A DNA stretch of 64,000 nt from assembly GCF_002994745.2 (NCBI RefSeq), contig NC_037094.1, positions 18,337,001 through 18,401,000 of the forward strand. The letters run 5' to 3'. The translations under genes and the position numbers were made by a program. Positions 53,702-63,666 of the stretch are shown one piece after another. Within the stretch, counting starts at the first letter, position 1; every line of letters begins with the position of its first letter. A model generated the notes under the pieces. It was not told the DNA's origin and searched no databases. It was given only the letters and a program-made list of their open reading frames with translations. This stretch comes from Rosa chinensis (lineage: Eukaryota > Streptophyta > Magnoliopsida > Rosales > Rosaceae).

Positions 53702-55650
53702 TTTGCCCAGTCATCTCTACGTTGGCATTCATCAATGGAGCGTGGTTTGATGTCATCGGTCTCAATAATCTCACGCGCCACTGAATATGCGAATACATCA
53801 TCAATGATGATGGAGTTTCTTTCCCACGTCCCATGTACACTAGTGTAATTGACAGAGATCTCTACGTTCTCAGGGATAGGTTCTGACATTGAGGCATCCC
53901 CCAGTGATGTCTCTTGGACATAACCATAATCCTGAACATTCTCATGGGACGGATTTTGAGTATCGATGATCAAAGGATTTATTTGTGCCACATTCTCTCT
54001 CTTTCGAGGGCGAGTATGCTTCGAACCAATCGGTCTACCGTGCTTCTTTGCGGGACCTGCGACCATAGACTCCACATCATTGCTATTCTGGGCAATGGTT
54101 CCATCTCCTGGCATCACAGAAGTGGCGTTATGTCCATTATTTGGGACATCAATCCTTGCAGGCACGTTTGCAGCGGGTATGTGTGATCTCGTCACTTTGG
54201 CAACATCAGAAAACGCATCAGGCAGAGTGTCTGCTACGTTCTGGAGCTCGATTATTCTTCGCACTTCAAGTTCGAACTGTGCGGTACGGGGATCGAGATA
54301 AGACATAGTGGGGACAGACCACGAAAATTCCTGTTGTTCCTGTTGAACATGTTCTTATCTCTCCCTAACGACGGGAAAATTGTCTCATCAAAGTAACAAT
54401 CCGCAAATCTAGAGATAAAAAGGTCGCCTGTCAAGGGTTCAAGATAGCGGAGGATGGTTGGAGATTCATATCCAACGTAAATGCCCATTCATCGTTGTGG
54501 ACCCATCTTAGTACGTTGTGGCGGCATAATAGGTACATAAATGGCACACCCAAAAATGCCTAAGTGCAAGATATCAGGCTCGTACCCAGTCACTAGCTGT
54601 AACGCAGAGTTAGATTGGGTTACAGTGGGTCGTAGATGAATTAGCGTCGTTGCATGCAGTATTTCATATCCCCAAGCAGAAACAGGGAGATTGGTGCGCA
54701 TAACCAATGTCCGTACTATCATATGTAGTCGTTTGATAGCAGCTTCTGCGAGACCATTTTGGGTATGAACATGGGGAACTGGATGCTCTACATCTATCCC
54801 TAGTGACATGCAATAGTCATCGAACGTTTTCTATGTAAACTCCCCAGCATTATCAAGTCGAATCAACTTAATAGGATAATCAGGGTAGTGAGCCCGTAGA
54901 CGGATAATCTGGGTGAGGAGTTTAGCATAAGCAGTATTTCTAGTGGACAACAGCGCGACATGTGACCAGCGTGTCAACGCATCGACCAATACCATAAAGT
55001 ATTTAAAAGGTCCGCATGATGGTTGAATTGGTCCACAGATATCCCCTTGGATTCTCTATCAGAACGGAATGAGTATTTTGGGATCCTTTGCGTAAGACTG
55101 TCTCGGTCCTAATTTCCTAAATGAACAGGCTTTGCAAAATGAGCGAGGGCCCTTAGAGGCAACCAATGAGTATTTTGGTTGGGCCTGAGCGTCTGTAGCG
55201 CTATTAGAAGCAAAATGTGTGACTACATCTCCCATCATGGCATTAGAGCCATGGAAATTGGTGTGTGTGGCGTCGTGGCCACTAGGAGAGGTAACCATGG
55301 CGTCATGCTCATGGTTGGTGCCATTGATGGCGTCATTACATAGGACTTGGGCAGCCGTATGGCGCCCCAAGATGGCTGCAGCGCCAGAAGCTGCAATTGT
55401 TGCGGTCTTGCTAAGTCCAGGAATCAATTTTATTCTTGCTTCTTCTCACTCTGAAGAATGGATGTCCGTGTGAAGTCTTTAGTATACAGAGCATCATATC
55501 ACGACCAGGATGCCCTAGTCGGTCATACCAAAGCCAATATGTGTCTGAATCCAATAGATCTTCTCTTATGACATTATTATATTCAATTGGTCGAATTGTA
55601 GTGACATAAAGTCCACTAGATTGACACATAAGCTTCTCTAAGATGCGCTT
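53702..55650 (-). pseudogene. Copia-B pre-integrase, integrase and linker
   Basis: The minus strand encodes SDTYWLWYDRLGHPGRDMML (about 55560), the zinc-binding SFCKACSFRKLGPRQSYAKD (about 55110) and the integrase core GDICGPI, YFMVLVDALTRWS, IRLDNAGEFT. Then come EHPVPHVHTQNGLAEAAIKR (about 54770), GYEPDILHLGIFGCAIYVPI and VGYESPTILRYLEPLTGDLF. The linker MSYLDPRTAQFELEVRRI starts near 54306 and holds VTRSHIPAANVPARIDVPN and the basic GRPIGSKHTRPRKRE. Several stops (near 54835, 54488 and 54309) break it. A long insertion (about 55400-55180) with alanine/histidine-rich text separates pre-integrase motifs. Confidence 0.88.
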
Positions 55651-55971
55651 TCATCCGTAATCATTAAAGGTAATGCAAAGGAACTCTTTTCCGTTCTCAT
55701 TATGCATTTCAGCATGGAATCTGTTGCCTCTTATATCTTTAAAACTCAATAAGGTTCGATTTGCCTTAGGAGCGTAGAGAGCTTCAGTGACTTTAATCAA
55801 GGTGCCATTTGGCAATAGGAATTGGGCCATTCCATATCCTTGAACTAAACCTGATGGCCCAACCATCGTAGTCACTGAGGAATATGTAGGCAACATCTCT
55901 AAGAATAATTGCCTATGTCGTAGAATGGTGTGCATAGTCGCACTATCCGCAAGACATTGTAGTTCATCCAT
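55651..55971 (-). pseudogene. Copia-B protease region
   Basis: Encodes LADSATMHTIL, the Copia aspartic protease motif (D-S-A/G) near 55945, followed by LYAPKANRTLLSFKDI, text also seen in Copia-A. It would cut the Gag-Pol polyprotein. The frame is open here but cut off from gag by about 360 bp of stop-rich sequence (55972-56327). Confidence 0.75.
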
Positions 55972-56327
55972 TCCTAAAAGAAAAGCTCATAATTAAAAAG
56001 GAGTCATAAAGAAAAGCACTCAACTATTATTAATAAGCCAAACAGAACTACATCATCATTTCTTTAACTAAAAAGAATCTAATCCAATAAACTAGCTAAT
56101 GCAAAACAATGGTAGTCGTCTAACTCCTTTTGGTAATTTCAATGCAAATATGACCAGGTGAGTAGAGAGATGTCGGTGGAGCAAAACTCACTTAAGTACC
56201 ACTTATCTCAAAACCTTCCTAGACATCACACTTACATTGAGTACGCCTCTATGAAGAAAGACTAGTACCATTGGCATTTATTATAATAATATGGCAATTG
56301 CCTACATCTCTTGGAAAATAAAAAGAC

Positions 56328-57406
56328 TTAATCAAAATCGCCAGTTTCTGGGTCTTGATTCTTGTAGTCTTCCACCCTTATATCGAGATCGCCATCTTGA
56401 TCTTCTTGTTCCATGTAATTTGCCTCCCTTGCTTCACGATACGTCTTGTATGTGTTTGCAACTTGCTGGGGTGCTCTACATCTGAGACAAGCATCATTAT
56501 GGTCAGGTTCCCTTGATCGAGGCGCTCTGGGAGCGTTTTGAAGACAGTTATTGCCTTTGGTGGCGTTACCACCACAACCGGAGGCTTGGCCTCTCTCTTT
56601 CCTCACACGTTTGCCTCCACGGTTTCGTGCATGCCTATCTTGGCGGTTTCCTTCCTCTTTAGAGCGAGAATATGGACCAGGAAGTCCATAAATATCCCTA
56701 CTCTTAGGGTTTCGCTCCTTGCGTCCTCCCTTGGAGGCGCGACTATAATTAGACTCCAGATTTGACTTGGTTCCAACGGGTCTAGAGTTATAGTTCTTCA
56801 GAAGTATGTTGTCATGCTTTTCAGCTATGTTCATGGCACTAATTAGCTCATGAAATCTTGTGATGCATCTAACATTGACATCAATCCGATAATTCTTGGC
56901 TATCATCAATGTAGAGACGGGGAAGGTGGAGAGAGTCTTCTCGATCAACATCATATCAGTGATTTTCTATCCACAGAATTCCATCATAGACTTGATACGA
57001 AGTGCTTCAGAATTGTAGTTAAGTACAGACTTGAAATCACAGAAGCGGAGACTATGCCATTTCACTTTTAAGTCTGGAAGTAGGGAATCACAGACGTTGC
57101 GAAAATGCTGCTCGAGTTCTACCCATAATTTTCTTGGGTCTTCCTCATTGAGGTACTCATTTTGGAGAGCGTCATTCATGTGCCTTGTCATGAGAATGAT
57201 GGCTTTAGCTTCATTCGCCTATCTCTTAGCTCTATCTGCTTCAAAAGCAGCAGCTTGTTGAGGAGTAAGCACGTCCTGACTTGGCTCTTGGATCATACTC
57301 AGGATCCCATCAGCCTTAAGATGCTAGCGCATATCACGGACCCACTTGTGGTATCCTGCGCCTGTTGTCTCTAGTGGAGCGAAGCTTAACTTGTTCAAGT
57401 TACTCA
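56328..57406 (-). pseudogene. Copia-B gag
   Basis: Starts MSNLNKLSFAPLETTGAGYH at 57406. It continues KAIILMTRHMNDALQNEYLN, LWVELEQHFRNVCDSLLP, then EKTLSTFPVSTLMIAKNYR and a basic region rich in Arg/Gly/Lys (GGRKERNPKSRD, RNRGGKRVRKERG). Near 56500-56470 is a reduced zinc-knuckle region (DHNDACLRCRAPQQVANTY, a Cx2C with no matching histidine pattern). Stops near 57330, 57220 and 56970 interrupt it. It ends GDFD-stop at 56328. Confidence 0.85.
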
Positions 57407-58298
57407 TCCTGAAAAACAACAAGAATATAGGGTTAGTTTAGGAGCGAAGAGGGCTACAACAAAAAACTATAAAAAAATTTAGCGTAGTTGCTTCCAAGAA
57501 ATTAGGGATTTTCTTAGTGTAGTCGCTTAAAAAAAAAATCCGATTCTAAGAGGGGTTTTGGATTAGATCGAAACAACGATGTATGTGGTCGATCGTTTTC
57601 TTCTCAACAAACTTTAAGTTTGGAGGACTCTACAAGCTCCAAGCTTGGATTGAGCACGAACCCCCACAGTTCAATTTTTTGATCTCCCCTATGAAGAAGA
57701 AAGGGGGGTAGAAGAAGGGATGTTGGAAGTCCCCGATAAAAAGAAGAGAAAAGTAATAAAAACTTCAAAAACCGGAACTTTTAGAAAAGTTTACCTTGAA
57801 AATTTGGTAGGAATCTTGACTGGAAAAGTTGGCCGGAAAAGTCGTCGAAAAAAGGTTGACTTGTCGTTGACCAGAGTGTTGACCGGCCTTGACCGCAGGT
57901 GCAGACGTGGCGCTCTGATGCTGGCGTGGCAAGCTGACGTGGCTGATGACGCAAGGCTGACGTCAGTGGGCTTCAGGCTGCTGGGCTTCTGACTTTTGGC
58001 CGAGTCGCTTCTGTGCTTCTGGGCTTAGGGCTTCGTCTGACTCTGGGCTGGGCTTCACAGGGCTTAAGGTAGTGGCTGGAGAGGCAAACGGCCGTTCAGA
58101 GGTGCGGAGGATTCAGGCGGGCGATTCAGCTGTTTCCAGGCCAGTTCCTGTGATGATTTTTCCGGTTCCCGGAGTCTGGGGACGAGGTTCAGCTACTGAC
58201 AAAAGATGGCAGTGCAAGGTGGACTGGAAGATGGCAAACCAGGCAAGAGATCTCGGATTCCTCTTGGGAGGCCAGTTTGGTCTCTTTCGGTGGCCGGT
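57407..58298 (-). other. Copia-B untranslated leader (partial)
   Basis: About 890 bp between gag and the copied MITE/LTR block. GC-rich, with many TGACG/CGTCA and GGGCTT motifs. No primer-binding site resembling TGGTATCAGAGC or that of Copia-A is found at its outer end, so that end has been lost. Confidence 0.5.
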
Positions 58299-58571
58299 TC
58301 AGAGCTTGTGGAGCAGTGCCTAGCGCCTAGCGCTCGTCCTAGACCTCCTAGGCGACCGCCAAGAAGCCCCGCGCCTAACACAATTGCCTAGGCCAAAGTC
58401 GGAACTGTGACCCAATGCCTAGCCCTAGGCCGTTTTTTAGAACCATGATACACACGCGTGCGCGCGCACACACACACACACACTCTTTTCTTAGACGAAT
58501 TATATATATATATATATAATTATATATACATAACGAAAAAAGACAAAGAAAAAAAACTAAAATTATATATT
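58299..58571. repeat. Second copy of the MITE end and microsatellite that flank the Copia-B 3' LTR
   Basis: Matches 47505-47777 almost base for base (CAGAGCTTGTGGAGCAG..., the CACACA and TATATA runs, then AACTAAAATTATATATT), with an extra CTCCTAGGCGAC. Together with the adjoining LTR it forms a 490-bp direct repeat at the two ends of Copia-B. Similarity starts abruptly at CAGAGCTTG on both sides. Confidence 0.88.
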
Positions 58572-58789
58572 TGTTGTAGAGAAACGGAAATTGAGAGGAA
58601 TTTGCTGTGTATTCTCATTGATAATAGGGGCATCTTTATATAGAGGATTACAATGCATAGAATCTTAATCATACAAGGAAAGTAATCGTACATTGAATAG
58701 GAATCTAGATCCTTCTAATTTAACCCTATTACCACTAGAGCAAGTAATCTAGAGTTTGGGCCAAACACAAATTAGGGTTTACTTGAACA
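58572..58789 (-). repeat. Copia-B 5' LTR (218 bp)
   Basis: Same ends and length as the 3' LTR, with four substitutions by eye. Its inner side adjoins copied flank DNA rather than a primer-binding site. Confidence 0.92.
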
Positions 58790-59793
58790 ATACTTTATTT
58801 TTAGATGAAAACCAAAATAATTTAGAGCAATTAGATTTTAGAAGGATAATATAGTCTTTTTATTCAAGACTTACATGGCATGATTTGGCAAATAGATGTT
58901 GTGTGTAAGAGATATGGCATGATACCTAGAATTGAGGCCACAGATCATTTTCCTATTGATAATAATGCAATAGACTTGGCTTTGTAACCAGAGCAGGTGC
59001 GATGTTTGATATTTGTTATTAAGAAATATCACTTTTCTCCTGTGGAAAAAGTGAACGATCGATTTGCAAGTGTGGTAACACCTCGGATATAAATTTGTAC
59101 TAGGATCACTCATCTTTTTTTTTTTTTTCTAGATCTTAGACCAGCTAAGGTCCTTCCATGTTTTGTTTAATGTATATTGTGCACGGATGCAAATTGTTTG
59201 GTTTGAATGCCCCAATGTCCATTACGTACATTTGCAAACTCTAAATAAATGTCTTTCACTACTTGGATGCCTATGTGCTGAAATTAATTTGTTGATCGAG
59301 TTAGGCATATGCTAGATTTGCCACACATGCATATGTATATATGTTGAAGAAAGAAAATCAAAAAGCTTGAAATATTTTGCAATCCCACATTACCTGGGGT
59401 GCGGGTACTGCTGATATAGGTTGTAGAAATAACCTCCATGTCAATTGCTTTTAATTAACATTGATCTAATTCGTCTCGATGAGTATTTATGTTTAGTTTG
59501 GTTTTAATCTTCTACGTGCATGAATGAATTAAAAGTTTCATTCTTTTTAGTAAATAATACTGCTGAGCATGTAAATCTAAGACATTACAATACGTGTTGC
59601 ATAAAAGTTATATATGTTCGAACCAGAAAAGTGAAAATACAATTTGCTCAATATGAGTGGCTATGGAATTTGATAATGATATGTATAATCTTCAATCATA
59701 TTTACGTTGTACAGAAATTCGATGAGTTTATCATTAAAATTTGGCTAGTCAATATATAAGAACTATTCTAATAGAAGAAATTATCTGTTTTTA
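58790..59793. other. AT-rich DNA, nothing recognised
   Basis: No domain, RNA gene or element boundary could be supported. Short open frames look random. Confidence 0.5.
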
Positions 59794-60390
59794 TCTATAC
59801 TATTATTAAGAGAAGAGAGTTTGTCAGCTAAAATAAATTTTTTTTTTACCAAAATATCCCTCAAATATTAAAAAATTTTAAACTGAAATATTTGAGAAAG
59901 ATAAAATGGTCAATTCACAAATAAAAGAAAAATAAAAGAAATTTAACAAAAAAAATCAAAAATAAAAAACAAAATATGTTCAGTAATTTTCTCCACATTT
60001 TGTGGAATAACTTCCTAAGTAGGGTGTGTTTGGAGTAATTATCCACACCCATAGGGTGCATTTGGAGTCTAGTACTATTATTAAGAGAACCCCTTTGTTA
60101 GCCAAAGTGGGTGTGGATTTACGTGAATATCCTTAGACTACAGGTTAATTTAAAATACTTTTTAATATATAGGAGGTGTTATGGTAAATAGCAAAATATA
60201 AATATAAATAAAAATTCAGAAAAAAAATAAAAATTCATCCCACTTTCTATAGATATAACTTCTCGCATCTTACAGTTGTAACTTCTTTTTTTTTTCCTCC
60301 AAAAAGTAAAAATAAAATTAAAAATAAAAACAAAATTAAAAATAAAACTATTTAGCACATGCATCGATCGCATGTGTCAATAAAGACTAG
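59794..60390 (+). mobile_element. Non-autonomous Helitron (597 bp)
   Basis: Starts TCTATACTATTATTAAGAG after an A and ends CTAG before a T, as expected for rolling-circle Helitrons that insert between A and T without target duplication. A 3' hairpin CACATGC-ATCGATC-GCATGTG (60356-60376) lies 10 bp before the terminal CTAG. A second 5'-end-like CTAG/TACTATTATTAAGAG occurs at 60069-60087, suggesting two element pieces in tandem. Confidence 0.85.
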
Positions 60391-60599
60391 TTTTATTTTA
60401 TGAAATCTCAACCAAGCAAGAGAAAATATTAAAAAAAAAGAAGAAAGAAAGTTACAAAATGAATAAATGTAGGGATCGAAGGGATAAAGAGTAACGTAAC
60501 CATACTCCCAACAATAAACACCCAAATTAACAAAACTAAAAATTAAGAAGACCCAACATATTCCGATTATAATGACTCATAATAAAACCTAGAGCTGAG

Positions 60600-61707
60600 T
60601 TGAAGAGTTTTGTATCACCCAAATTTCTCAGAGCTCCTATGGTTTTCTCATATACCTTGAGTTTTCTCGTATTTGGCTATGCGGTCTGGTCTGGCGGCAC
60701 CCTAGTGCTGGTGTGGGCCTCTGGCTTCATTGGTACTTGGTGGTTGTTGTTGGACGGGTATTTGGATTCTTTGTGGGGATGGAGGCGAAGTCGCTGATAA
60801 CAACTCTTCTTTGCCTTGGATGATGTCGCGCGGCTCATCTTATGGCTGTTTCGATCTGGTCAAGGGTGCACGACAAGGGCAACGATTCCAATGTCAGGTT
60901 ATGCAAATTTTTGTCCAGAACATGAGTGTTCGATGTCAGGTGGGAAGGCAGGGTTGGTCTTCATCACATTTGATTCTGTCTTTCTGTGATAGAGTCGGCG
61001 GGAGGCGGCTGGGCATATGGGTTTTTGGAGGAGGATTTTCAGGATCGGTCGGGTCTGTTAACATGAAGGATGGATATGGCAGCTGTTGGGTTTTGTTGGT
61101 TGGGGCTCATCACAAAATAGAATTGCAGCGGGGTGGAGCGATGGTGCCTGTACCAATCCAGCGACGACGACAGTCATTGGCGATCCTGTGACTGTTGTTT
61201 GGCAGCGGATTGTTCGTAGCAATGATTTCATTTTAGTTTTTGTTAAGGTTTTGTTTTTTCAATTAGTTTGTTGGTTAGGGTTAACAAGTCCCTACTCCTT
61301 TGAGTCAGGGTTGTGTTCCTACTCTTTTGAGCTAGAATTAGGTTTAGATGTTATGCCATGTAAATGGTGTACTCGAGGACGATTTGTTTCAACTTCAGTT
61401 TATTATTATGGGCGATTTGCTAACGAGCGATCCTTTACACGGGGTCTGGTACTTTTTGGCTACGGTGTTGAAGAGGACGCAGTCTTTTTGCTATCGACTA
61501 CTAGGTATGACTGGGTCATTCGGGATACTATGATCAAAGCAGCCTAGCTTGGAAAGGGGTGTATTGTGGTTAGAGTTTATACCCATTGATCTAATAGTAC
61601 CTGTAACCGCGGTTTATTGAGGTTCTGGTTTATGTCCCCCAATGTATGCTTTCCGATTGATTGAATGAATTTTCTATCTTTCTCTCAAAAAAAACAAAAA
61701 AAAAAAA
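60600..61707 (+). other. Poly(A)-tailed sequence, possibly a retroposed transcript or LINE part
   Basis: GT-rich and GC-richer than its surroundings, it ends in ATGAATTTTCTATC and an A-run at 61687-61707. Open frames such as 60730-61191 and 61086-61547 overlap in different frames and show no domain I recognise. I found no clear target duplication. It may be a non-autonomous LINE or a processed transcript. Confidence 0.4.
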
Positions 61708-61783
61708 CTGGTGCTGGATTTCTCTGAGTAAAGCTATTTGAAGAAGCAATATAGTTAGATTAGTGTATTAAACATGATCCCGG

Positions 61784-62599
61784 TTGCAAAGAAAAAACCC
61801 TAAAATCCTAAGCGCCACCTGTCTTCCTGTGTGCTCCACCAACCCTACCAATATGTGGCAGGGCAATATTCTTGTCTGGAACTGTCATGGTATCACAAAC
61901 AAAGAAACTCAAAGAGTGTTGATTGACATGGTTCAAGCAAAACGACCTCATCTTATCTTCCTGTCAGAAAATCTAGCACAGCAAAAACTGATTGCTACTA
62001 TCACAGCTCGGATTGGTTTTGCTGGAAACAGTTATATTGATAAGCAGCCTGACTGTCAGGGGCTTGCAGTACTATGGAGTTCTGATCTCCATGTTGATGT
62101 ATCATGTATGTATGTTGTCATTCCATCATATCAATGTCAAGGTCTCTGAAATAGGGGAAATTGTCTCTTGGAGTTTTACGGGAATCTATGGCTTTGCAGC
62201 TAGGGGTGTTTGAAACCAAACTTGGTCCATAATTGAATAGCTCGTGAAGTTTGCTCATTGCTGTGGCTCATGGCTGGGGACTTCAATGAGGTTTGGTGTA
62301 GGGAAGATAAATCGGGTGGTTTACCACACTCTACTGCTGCAATGAACCTGTTCCAGGGAACGATGATGAATGCACGCATAATAGAGATGGGTTTTACTGG
62401 CTGTTGCTATACCTGGTCGAGTAAATTTACTAAAGAAAGATTGGATAGAGGGTTCCAGTCGTTGCAATGGAGGGATCGTCACCCTTTTAGTCAGGTAGTT
62501 ACACTGCCTCCGTCGAATTCTGATCATAACCCTATACTTATGGAAGCCAAAACTAACCGGTATCCACCAAAGCGAAACTACAACACACATTTTTTGTAA
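61784..62599 (+). pseudogene. LINE-B endonuclease
   Basis: Reads ILVWNCHGITNKETQRVLID, HLIFLSEN (catalytic E), GLAVLWSSDLHVDV and, after a frameshift near 62145 and stops, LMAGDFNEVWCREDKSGG (catalytic D and N). GCCYTWSSKFTKERLDRGFQ and NSDHNPILMEAKTN (catalytic S-D-H) follow. It is an AP-type endonuclease that would nick target DNA. The frame is broken between 62150 and 62258. Confidence 0.85.
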
Positions 62600-62639
62600 G
62601 TGCCCAATTGTCTTTCAGTTACTTTCAGATCAACCTTTT

Positions 62640-63380
62640 TCTTTGAAACACACTATTCTGCCAAACTTAGACTTTGGAGAGTGGATGCTAGAGCAATCTC
62701 TTAATCTAAAAGCTGACATTTTGGCAAAACTACTTATGATTATCTAGGGTGTGTGGAAGAGTACGTTGAAATACCAAATTGTTTGGAAGACAAGATGTAG
62801 TCATCAAATAACATTCTGCTGGGATGCTTTACATGGCTTGAAGAATCTCACAAGGCTAGAATGAGTACTACTCTACCAGTCCAAAAAAACTACAAAGAAA
62901 TGGTAAGCTGCTACAGTTCCTAAGATAAATGTTGATGGAGCGTTTATCTCGTAAGAGTCATATGGGGGAATTGGAGGAGTTTTTAGAGGCCCAAGTTGAG
63001 CCTTTCAAGCTGCTATCTCGGAGTCAGTTTTTCATGTAAACTCGACACAACAAGTTGAACTGTTGGCGATCAAGGAAGGCCTGCAGTTCATCAAGAATCT
63101 GTAGATACAGAATGTCATAGTGGAAACAGACTGCCTAGTGGCAGTTCAAGAGTTCACAAGTACTGCTTTAAATCTCTGAGTTACGAGCAGCGTTGTGCTT
63201 GACATTCAACCTGAATTATGTGCCATGCCGGATATATTGATCAAATTTGTACCCCGGTCTTGTAATAGGGTTGCACATAAACTTGCTAATCTTGCTTTTG
63301 AAACTTTATGACAAGCAACATGGCTACTCCACCTTGTATTGTTGACCTTGTCTCACAAGATTGTAATCCTACTTCATAAT
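62640..63380 (+). pseudogene. LINE-B zf-RVT end and RNase H
   Basis: After a remnant of the inter-domain region (LPNLDFGEWMLEQSL), the RNase H (RVT_3) reads KINVDGAFIS (catalytic D), GGIGGVFRGP, ELLAIKEGLQFI (E), VIVETDCLVAVQ (D) and NRVAHKLANLAFE. Stops interrupt it at several points. The 3' end CTTAATAAAATTTTCAG includes a polyadenylation-like AATAAA. Confidence 0.8.
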
Positions 63381-63432
63381 CTCTTAATAAAATTTTCAGT
63401 ACTTTACTTCAAAAAAGAAGCACTATAGTTAG

Positions 63433-63592
63433 CAACAACACATCAAAAGTTTGATTAGAATAAAGGGCCGTGACCACTTATCCAATTTCAACTACACAAT
63501 TGTCCGCGTACTCCACTAAGAGTTTTTTAACCCTACTTACCCAATCTAACATCTATTGACATTATTACCCTCATTTTAATTAATAAATTACA

Positions 63593-63666
<74 letters not shown>

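Larger units (their letters stand above)
47778..58789 (-). mobile_element. Copia-type LTR retrotransposon Copia-B, minus strand, with two nested solo LTRs
   Basis: 218-bp LTRs at 58572-58789 (5') and 47778-47995 (3') differ at four positions (about 98%), so it is younger than Copia-A. Flanks ATATT (47773-47777) and ATACT (58790-58794) are a plausible 5-bp target duplication with one change. On the minus strand: gag (57406 to 56328), protease (55971), integrase (55630-54400), reverse transcriptase and RNase H (53701-51613), polypurine tract (48004-47996). A 3383-bp solo LTR and a 478-bp solo LTR interrupt it. The 5' LTR is followed by DNA copied from beyond the 3' LTR instead of a primer-binding site. 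Confidence 0.93.
61759..63416 (+). mobile_element. L1-like LINE (LINE-B) with internal deletion, 1.66 kb
   Basis: Flanked by GAAGCAATATAGTTAG (61743-61758) and GAAGCACTATAGTTAG (63417-63432), a 16-bp target duplication with one mismatch, and ending in a short A-run. It encodes an endonuclease (61850-62600) and then jumps to an RNase H (about 62900-63310); the reverse transcriptase is missing. Full target duplications at both ends show that the shortened form itself was inserted, or that the deletion came later without touching the ends. Confidence 0.88.

Noticed and set aside
60730..61547. Two overlapping 153-residue plus-strand frames as candidate genes
   Set aside because: They overlap in different frames, lack recognisable motifs and sit in a poly(A)-tailed sequence, so coding is not supported.
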